Shown here in pieces: positions 34,387 through 39,185 of a DNA stretch of 39,185 bases. Source of the DNA: Syntrophorhabdaceae bacterium (GTDB lineage: Bacteria; Desulfobacterota; Syntrophorhabdia; Syntrophorhabdales; Syntrophorhabdaceae); assembly GCA_035541755.1 (NCBI GenBank), contig DATKMQ010000130.1, positions 1 through 39,185 of the forward strand. Direction: 5' to 3'. How positions within the stretch are numbered: the stretch's first letter is position 1; each line of letters begins with the position of its first letter. The translations under genes were made by a program, and so were the position numbers. Under the pieces are notes generated by a model. That model did not search any database. It was not told where the DNA came from and saw only the letters and a list, made by a program, of their open reading frames with translations.

Positions 34387-34443
34387 GTGTCCTCTGACCA
34401 AGTTTGTCCTTTTGCGGCGATCAAAAAAATGGATGAGTATTGA
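34387..34443 (+). CDS. Putative 18-aa peptide overlapping the NuoG/GltD-like start
   Basis: A GTG with AAGGAG 6 nt upstream opens an 18-codon frame (reads MSSDQVCPFAAIKKMDEY if GTG gives Met). Its TGA at 34441-34443 overlaps the TTG start of the next gene in the arrangement TTGA. That next gene has only a weak site and a rare start codon, so translation of the small frame probably delivers ribosomes to it. The peptide may have no other role. Confidence 0.5.
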   Translation: MSSDQVCPFAAIKKMDEY

Positions 34444-36545
34444 AGACGATCCGACTTATCGTTGATGACAAGAATATCGAGGCGCATCAAGGGAAGACTG
34501 TGCTCGAATCTTGCCTTGATGCGGCGATATACATCCCTCATTTGTGCCATCACCCGGATCTTTCGCCAATTGGCGCGTGCCGGCTTTGTGTTGTCGAAAT
34601 AGAGGGTATGGAGGGCCTGCAACCGTCGTGTACCACTGCCGCCACCGAGGGTATGGTGGTCAGGACGAAAAGCCTCGAGGTCGATCGTATGCGGCGCCTC
34701 GCCATGGAACTCATACTCGCCGGCCATCCTCCGGACTGTAATACGTGCGTCAAATACCTTAATTGCGAACTCCAATCGATCAAGCAATACCTCGTGGACG
34801 ATCAGCTCAGGGTGAGAAGACGGTCCAAACTCTTTCCGGTTCTATCCACGAACCCTCTCTTCCTTTCGGACCCAAACAAATGCATTCTTTGCGGACGCTG
34901 CGTGAGGGCTTGTCGAGAACTGCGCGGAGTAGGAGTTCTGCACTACCGGAAAAAAGACAAAGAGACATATATCGGGACCGCCGGGGATATCCCCCTTGTT
35001 GAATCCGGCTGCCGGTTCTGCGGGGCCTGCGTGGAAGTCTGTCCCACAGGTGCTATAATGGACAAAAAAGAGTTTGCCAAAGACAAAAGCCGAAAAGCCT
35101 CGATTGTCCCATGCCGGTTTTCCTGTCCCGCTGAGATCGATGTTCCAAGATACATCCGTTTTATCCGTGAAAAGAAATATGCCGATGCCTTAGCGGTCGT
35201 TAAGGAAAAAGTACCTTTCCCCCGGGTGCTCGGGTATGTATGTAATCATCCGTGCGAGGAGGCTTGCAGAAGAGGCGAACTGAACGATGCCATCTCGATA
35301 CGTGGTCTCAAGCGTCATGCCGCCGAGCATCAGGAGGGCAAGCTGAGGGAAAGGTCTTCCACCAGGAAACCGCCCACGGGCAACAAGGTGGCCATTGTCG
35401 GCTCCGGTCCGGCCGGTCTCACGGCGGCGTACTATCTTGCAGTCCAGGGGCACTCTGTAGAGGTCTTTGAGTCTCTTGCTTTGCCCGGAGGAATGCTCCG
35501 CTACGGCATTCCAGGGTACCGCCTGCCCAGAGACGTGATCGACGATGAGATCCAGGCAATAGAGAACTTGGGCGTTAAAATCCAGACGAGTACCCGTGTG
35601 GACTCGGTTGATTCGCTTTTGACAGACGGTTTTAATGCTGTTCTCGTCTCGATCGGGGCTCACCTGGGTGTAAAACTGACGATCCCAGGGGCAGACGGAG
35701 AGGACATCCTGGTTGGTACGGATTTTCTCAGGGCGGCGAGCCAGGGAAAGAAAATAGACGTAGGGAAGAGGGTCTTGGTGTTGGGCGGAGGCAATGTCGC
35801 GTTTGATTGCGCGCGAGTTGCATTGAGGCTTGGCGCAGATGAGGTATCCATGGCTTGCCTTGAAAGCAAAGCGGATATGCCGGCCGGACGCGATGAGATT
35901 GATCAGGGAACGGAAGAGGGGATAATTATCTACCCATCGAGGACGTGTACCCGAATCCTTCGGGACAACGGAAAGATCAAAGGTCTCGAATTCTTGGAGG
36001 TCGAATCGTTCGGTTTTGACGAAGACAATAACCTGGAGGTCACTACCGTCGTTGATTCACGGCACATGTTGCAAAGCGATACTATCATTTTCGCCATCGG
36101 CCAGAGGCCAGACGTGCCTGCGACCCTTGGGCTCAATACCACGTCAAACGGACTCGTTGAGTTTGACCCCTATACCCTCGTCGCGGGCAGGGAGGAGGTA
36201 TTTGTAGCTGGCGATGCAGCGACCGGCACCGGGTCAGTAATCCAGGCCATCGCTTCCGGCAGAAAAGCTGCTGTAGCCATTGACAGATTTCTTGGAGGCC
36301 GGGGAAATATTGACGAAAAGCTGGCGCCAGTTGCCGAGCCCGATAAATATCTTGGACCGGAGCAAGGGTTTGCCGCGATGGCGCGATGTAAAGAGAAACA
36401 TGTGCCACCGGAACAAAGGATTCATAGTTTCTGCAGCGTGGCAGAAGGCATGGGTGATGAGGCTGCAACAAACGAAGCGAAACGATGTCTCCAATGTGAT
36501 CTAAGGCTCATGATCAAGCCCGTGAAGTTTTGGACGAGTTATTAG
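34440..36545 (+). CDS. NuoG N-terminal/GltD fusion: Fe-S flavoprotein NAD(P)H oxidoreductase subunit
   Basis: 701 residues. Residues 1-70: [2Fe-2S] domain (Cys36, 47, 50, 64). 96-109: His-Cys cluster (His96, Cys100, 103, 109). 148-201: two [4Fe-4S] sets (Cys148/151/154/158 and Cys191/194/197/201). 225-276: GltD-type cluster (Cys225, 229, 268, 272, 276). Then FAD motif GSGPAGLTAA at 321, RYGIPGYRLP, NAD(P)H motif VLGGGNVAFDCARVA and VFVAGDAATG. It can take electrons from NAD(P)H at FAD and pass them along at least five clusters. It resembles the catalytic subunits of NAD(P)H:ferredoxin-type enzymes and of Geobacter SfrAB. The TTG start is forced by a TGA six bases upstream (34434-34436) and by the need to keep the [2Fe-2S] domain. 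A CLQC motif is near the end. Confidence 0.85.
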   Translation: MKTIRLIVDDKNIEAHQGKTVLESCLDAAIYIPHLCHHPDLSPIGACRLCVVEIEGMEGLQPSCTTAATEGMVVRTKSLEVDRMRRLAMELILAGHPPDCNTCVKYLNCELQSIKQYLVDDQLRVRRRSKLFPVLSTNPLFLSDPNKCILCGRCVRACRELRGVGVLHYRKKDKETYIGTAGDIPLVESGCRFCGACVEVCPTGAIMDKKEFAKDKSRKASIVPCRFSCPAEIDVPRYIRFIREKKYADALAVVKEKVPFPRVLGYVCNHPCEEACRRGELNDAISIRGLKRHAAEHQEGKLRERSSTRKPPTGNKVAIVGSGPAGLTAAYYLAVQGHSVEVFESLALPGGMLRYGIPGYRLPRDVIDDEIQAIENLGVKIQTSTRVDSVDSLLTDGFNAVLVSIGAHLGVKLTIPGADGEDILVGTDFLRAASQGKKIDVGKRVLVLGGGNVAFDCARVALRLGADEVSMACLESKADMPAGRDEIDQGTEEGIIIYPSRTCTRILRDNGKIKGLEFLEVESFGFDEDNNLEVTTVVDSRHMLQSDTIIFAIGQRPDVPATLGLNTTSNGLVEFDPYTLVAGREEVFVAGDAATGTGSVIQAIASGRKAAVAIDRFLGGRGNIDEKLAPVAEPDKYLGPEQGFAAMARCKEKHVPPEQRIHSFCSVAEGMGDEAATNEAKRCLQCDLRLMIKPVKFWTSY

Positions 36546-36561
36546 TGTCGTCTCCCTTATG

Positions 36562-36582
36562 CAGCGCCAGATGAAGGCGCTG
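36562..36582 (+). terminator. Hairpin after block C
   Basis: A perfect 7-bp stem CAGCGCC/GGCGCTG with 7-nt loop, 16 bp after the stop of the NuoG/GltD-like gene. It is G+C-rich but lacks a T-tract, so it may be a weak or factor-assisted terminator, or a 3'-end protecting structure. Confidence 0.5.
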
Positions 36583-36713
36583 TAGTGTAGCTCCGCCCGA
36601 GTATCCTAATACCGCCAATTGTGATCCTTCAGGAAACGGAATTAAGACCCTGGACAACCTGCGTCGTTTGTTACGAGAGACGGGCCATGACGCAGCACTG
36701 GAATGAAAACCTT

Positions 36714-36742
36714 TTGTAACAGCTCTTGACTAGTGATATAAT
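36714..36742 (+). promoter_or_regulatory. Promoter of the Crp/Fnr gene
   Basis: TTGTAA (36714-36719), a 17-bp spacer and an exact TATAAT (36737-36742). The predicted start at about 36749 is only some 5 nt before the ATG at 36754, so the message would be nearly leaderless. No copy of the composite Crp motif is seen here, so autoregulation through that motif is not indicated. Confidence 0.6.
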
Positions 36743-36753
36743 AGATAACCATC

Positions 36754-37464
36754 ATGTCGGTAATAAAGAACATATCTCTCGAAGATAAGATCGAAACCAT
36801 CAAGCAATTCGCGGAGTTTATGCAACTTGATCACGAGCCCCTGATGCCCCTGGTCCCCGTTGCAGCCTGTTATGAGTTTATGAGGGGGGATCTGATTTTC
36901 CGCGAGCACGACGCGTCAAAGTTTCTCTACATCGTTCAGAAGGGTCGTGTTAAGTGCTTCAAGCAATCAGGTACCGGGAAAACTTTTGTTGCCTATGTGG
37001 CCAGTTGCGGTGGCTCCCTGAATGGGATAGCGGTATTCTCCGGACTACCGCACTTTCTTTCCGCTCAGGCGATTGAGGGTGTGACACTGTTACGGATAAA
37101 ACGAGAAGATTACGTACCGATCGTAATCGGAGACCCAAAGATTTTGTTTGGGACGATCCTGAGTATGGAACAGGCCCTAAGGTCCGCATACGATAGGCTC
37201 ATAGACGCGGTGGGTGAAAGGGCCAGTCAAAGGGTCTGTGACGTTCTTTACATGCTGCGCGGTAAGTTCGGTCCCGAACTTCAGTTTAGCGGTGAGGAAA
37301 TCGGAGAACTGTCGGGGACAACGACAGAGACAACCATAAGAATACTCTCCACCCTCAAACAACGGAAGATCATTCACTCGGACCGACGGAAAATACGCAT
37401 TCTCAACGATGTCGAGCTTAAGAACATGAGTCATTTTCCTGAACACTCGCCTGGACGGGCGTAG
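36754..37464 (+). CDS. Crp/Fnr-family transcriptional regulator
   Basis: 236 residues. The N-terminal beta-roll has GDLIFREHDASKFLYIVQKGRVKCFK and a GGSLNGIAVFSG phosphate-cassette region. The cAMP-binding RxS motif is absent, and there are no Fnr-type N-terminal cysteines, so the effector is neither clearly cAMP nor oxygen via Fe-S. The dimer helix is followed by a winged helix, GEEIGELSGTTTETTIRILSTLKQRKII (about 180-207). In the recognition helix Thr191, Glu192 and Arg196 stand where E. coli CRP has R180, E181 and R185. ATG 36754 has no ribosome site; ATG 36820 (GGAG 3 nt upstream) would give 214 residues. It is the likely activator of the three composite promoters. Confidence 0.88.
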   Translation: MSVIKNISLEDKIETIKQFAEFMQLDHEPLMPLVPVAACYEFMRGDLIFREHDASKFLYIVQKGRVKCFKQSGTGKTFVAYVASCGGSLNGIAVFSGLPHFLSAQAIEGVTLLRIKREDYVPIVIGDPKILFGTILSMEQALRSAYDRLIDAVGERASQRVCDVLYMLRGKFGPELQFSGEEIGELSGTTTETTIRILSTLKQRKIIHSDRRKIRILNDVELKNMSHFPEHSPGRA

Positions 37465-37834
37465 ACTCGGACTGTAAGTCATAACATCTTTCTAACCATT
37501 GCCTGCAAAATGTGTGTAAGAAGTGAGAGGGTCCAAAGTGCTTACCTGCTCTTCACTCATGCCCAACTGATTCGGGGCGAGAGCGCATTTAGCTAACAAG
37601 GATTCATGATATAGATCATAGAGCAAAATCATTGCATCGAAAGTTTCAATTTTGTTATCATTCCACTGTCTGCAAGGGGTTCTATCGGGGACCATGCGGT
37701 TTTCCTCGTCTGGCAGCGAGCGGGAAGTCATTAAGACGAGTTGTTCAACATTGCCGGGTCCTTGTTTGTATCTTCTGTGGGAGATGGAAAAACAGGTATG
37801 CGCAGACTTTAGCGAAAGAACCAAGGAAGGTGAA
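37465..37834. other. Intergenic region between Crp/Fnr and NmrA-like genes
   Basis: 370 bp. It contains composite promoter copy 3 at 37605-37661 and a ~165-nt leader. The frame of the next gene is open back to 37652, but that part has no start with a ribosome site and unlikely composition, so I leave it untranslated. Confidence 0.5.
37605..37661 (+). promoter_or_regulatory. Composite Crp/Fnr-type promoter element, copy 3
   Basis: CATGA-TATAGA-TCATA at 37605-37620, 7 bp, ATCATTGCAT at 37628-37637, an 18-bp spacer and TATCAT at 37656-37661. It is identical in layout to copies 1 and 2, and its -10 is the closest to consensus. It lies 141 bp after the regulator gene and upstream of the NmrA-like gene. 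Confidence 0.68.
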
Positions 37835-38794
37835 ATGATGTTTGCAGTTACTGGAGCTACCGGTCACATAGGGGGCAAAGTGGCCGCCCGTATAGCGTCG
37901 CTTGGTCTTCCCCAAAGGCTCATTGTTCGGGATCCTTCGAGGGCGCCCAAACTTCCAGGCGCCGATATCTGCCAGGTTTCCTCCTACGGAGACCCGACGG
38001 CCATGGGAAAGGCGCTTTCCGGCGTGCAGACCATGTTTCTTGTTTCAGCCCGTGAAATAATGGGGGTAATCAAAGAATCCAAGGACCACAATACATCGAT
38101 GCCATATTACGATCGGTTGCATCAACACATATGCGCCGTATCTGCCGCCGCGGCCGTCGGTGTCCGGCACGTTATCTACCTGTCATTCCTCAATGCTGCG
38201 CCCGATGCAACCTTTGTTCTGGCCCGTGAGCATTTTCGTACAGAGGAATTTGTCAGATCGACCGGAGTCGCGTTTACCTTCTTGCGCCAGGGCCTTTATA
38301 TGGATAATGTCCCGCAACACATAATGAGCGATGATGTTATTCGCGCACCGGCCGGTCAGGGGCGAGTTTCATGGATTACGCGCGACGATATCGCGGACTG
38401 TGTAGTAGCCGTTATGACGGGACATGGTCACGACGGCCAGATTTACGACCTCACCGGTCCAGAGGCGCTGAGCATGGAAGAAACGGCTGAGAGGTTATCC
38501 GCCGTGATCGGAAGAAAGATATCATACGAGGCCTTAACGCCGCATGAGGCAAGGGTCAATCGTAATATGAGCCGCATGATCGACCACGAAATCCTTCGTC
38601 AAAGCATAGCCGGAACGGGTATCACGGAGCCGGAACTTGAAGGATGGGTCTCTCACTACCTTCAGATTGCGACCGGTGAAGCGGGTCCTGTGGCCGACTC
38701 GGTTCCACGGCTCACCGGCCACCCTGCGCAGAGTCTGGCAGAGTACTTGGAAAAGCACCCGGAGACCTATGCACACTTTCTCAAGGAATCGTGA
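37835..38794 (+). CDS. NmrA-like NAD(P)-binding protein (atypical SDR)
   Basis: 319 residues from ATG 37835 (AAGGAAGG 4 nt upstream; a second ATG follows at once). The Rossmann motif FAVTGATGHIGGKVAARI at the N-terminus, LIVRDPSRAPKLPGA after strand 2, GVRHVIYLSFLNAAPDATF and FTFLRQGLYMDNVP are typical of the NmrA/QOR2/SDRa5 group. These proteins bind NAD(P) and act either as quinone or small-molecule reductases or as redox sensors. The classical SDR YxxxK pair is not evident. It is under composite promoter copy 3 next to the regulator, so it may be a redox-responsive partner or another enzyme of the pathway. Confidence 0.8.
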   Translation: MMFAVTGATGHIGGKVAARIASLGLPQRLIVRDPSRAPKLPGADICQVSSYGDPTAMGKALSGVQTMFLVSAREIMGVIKESKDHNTSMPYYDRLHQHICAVSAAAAVGVRHVIYLSFLNAAPDATFVLAREHFRTEEFVRSTGVAFTFLRQGLYMDNVPQHIMSDDVIRAPAGQGRVSWITRDDIADCVVAVMTGHGHDGQIYDLTGPEALSMEETAERLSAVIGRKISYEALTPHEARVNRNMSRMIDHEILRQSIAGTGITEPELEGWVSHYLQIATGEAGPVADSVPRLTGHPAQSLAEYLEKHPETYAHFLKES

Positions 38795-39046
38795 GAACTG
38801 TGTAAGCCAAATAGGCTGTTAATCCTTATCGGGTGCAGATGGGAATAGTAGCCAGAGTTGCAATAGGATCCTACAATGGGTAAACGCAAAAGTTCCCGAC
38901 AAAATGTTAGGAGCCTTGGGAAACGTCCTGGGTTCCTTTTGGTGGGTATTAAGACCCAAAGCGGTGCTCTACGGGCTAATGACTTATCTTCGCTTTTACG
39001 TGCAGGCTCTGACCGTTGAGGCAATAGGGGAGAGCCCTGCCAAACG

Positions 39047-39185
39047 TTATTCTTTGTCAATCCAGGGGTAATAACTTTCCGACAAATAGACGGCAGCCAA
39101 AGGATTATGTCCCGTGACCCTGTCTTTCACGGCCAGTACCGTGGTGAGCGCCTTGGCGTATTTAAGAAAAAGAGAATCGTGGCCG
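39047..39185 (-). CDS. C-terminal end of an unidentified protein (cut by window end)
   Basis: On the minus strand the frame is open from the window edge to TAA at 39049-39047 and gives 45 residues (…DSLFLKYAKALTTVLAVKD … YYPWIDKE). The composition is protein-like and the gene converges on the NmrA-like gene across about 250 bp. Too little is visible to name the family. Confidence 0.5.
   Translation of the reverse strand, partial: GHDSLFLKYAKALTTVLAVKDRVTGHNPLAAVYLSESYYPWIDKE

Noticed and set aside
37652-37834. N-terminal extension of the NmrA-like protein
   Set aside because: The Rossmann motif must be near the N-terminus, and AAGGAAGG precedes ATG 37835.
38767-39060. 97-codon minus-strand frame after the NmrA-like gene
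   Set aside because: Overlaps the real gene end and the adjacent partial minus-strand gene in another frame, and has no site or motif.
1-39185. CRISPR arrays, insertion sequences, rRNA genes
   Set aside because: No regularly spaced repeats, transposase-like frames with terminal repeats or rRNA-like sequence were seen on reading both strands.

Overview
The window looks like chromosome of an anaerobic, probably Desulfobacterota-type bacterium (a Syntrophorhabdus-like relative would fit). This is inferred from the gene content: TRAP carboxylate transporters, Old Yellow Enzyme/dienoyl-CoA-reductase proteins with an Fe-S site, FAD-binding-2 flavoproteins, a DUF169 protein, a glutamate-mutase-E relative and a soluble NuoF/NuoG-GltD-like pair. 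No rRNA, intact tRNA, CRISPR array or transposase was seen.

Left part (1-9342) is a patchwork. It holds the end of a nitroreductase, a CapA-family protein, an aromatic-acid-type MFS permease, a coiled-coil protein with a sigma-like N-terminus, a P5C-reductase-like protein whose tail is read through a tRNA-3'-end-like sequence, a TetR regulator divergent from a SAM methyltransferase with two matching operators between them, a small HTH protein and an orphan methylaspartate mutase E-like protein. The stretch from about 3900 to 7300 is visibly richer in A+T and looks acquired.

Right part (9700-38800) is a long, nearly all-plus-strand accessory catabolic island. Block A (9826-19895) has OYE-type reductase, aldehyde dehydrogenase, SDR, FAD flavoprotein 1, TRAP DctQ-DctM and two tandem DctP proteins. 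Block B (20117-27794) has a cupin, a second OYE-type reductase, flavoprotein 2, DUF169, a second SDR and flavoprotein 3. Block C (28305-36545) has a second TRAP system (DctP-Q-M), flavoprotein 4, a NuoF-like protein lacking the usual flavin loop, and a NuoG/GltD-like fusion. Block D (36754-38794) has a Crp/Fnr regulator and an NmrA-like NAD(P)-binding protein.

The strongest unexplained signal is a composite promoter element found three times, with identical internal spacing, upstream of block A, block C and the NmrA-like gene. It consists of a Crp-geometry dyad (ATGA-N6-TCATA core), 7 bp, then ATCATTGCAT and a -10-like hexamer 18 bp after TTGCAT. The Crp/Fnr protein encoded among these targets keeps the recognition-helix Glu and distal Arg and lacks the first Arg, which matches a TATGA rather than a TGTGA half-site. 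My working model is a Crp/Fnr-controlled regulon that imports one or more carboxylates by TRAP transport and oxidises or reduces C=C and C=O bonds with interchangeable flavoproteins and SDRs, fed or drained by a dedicated NAD(P)H/Fe-S module. The substrate cannot be read from the sequence.
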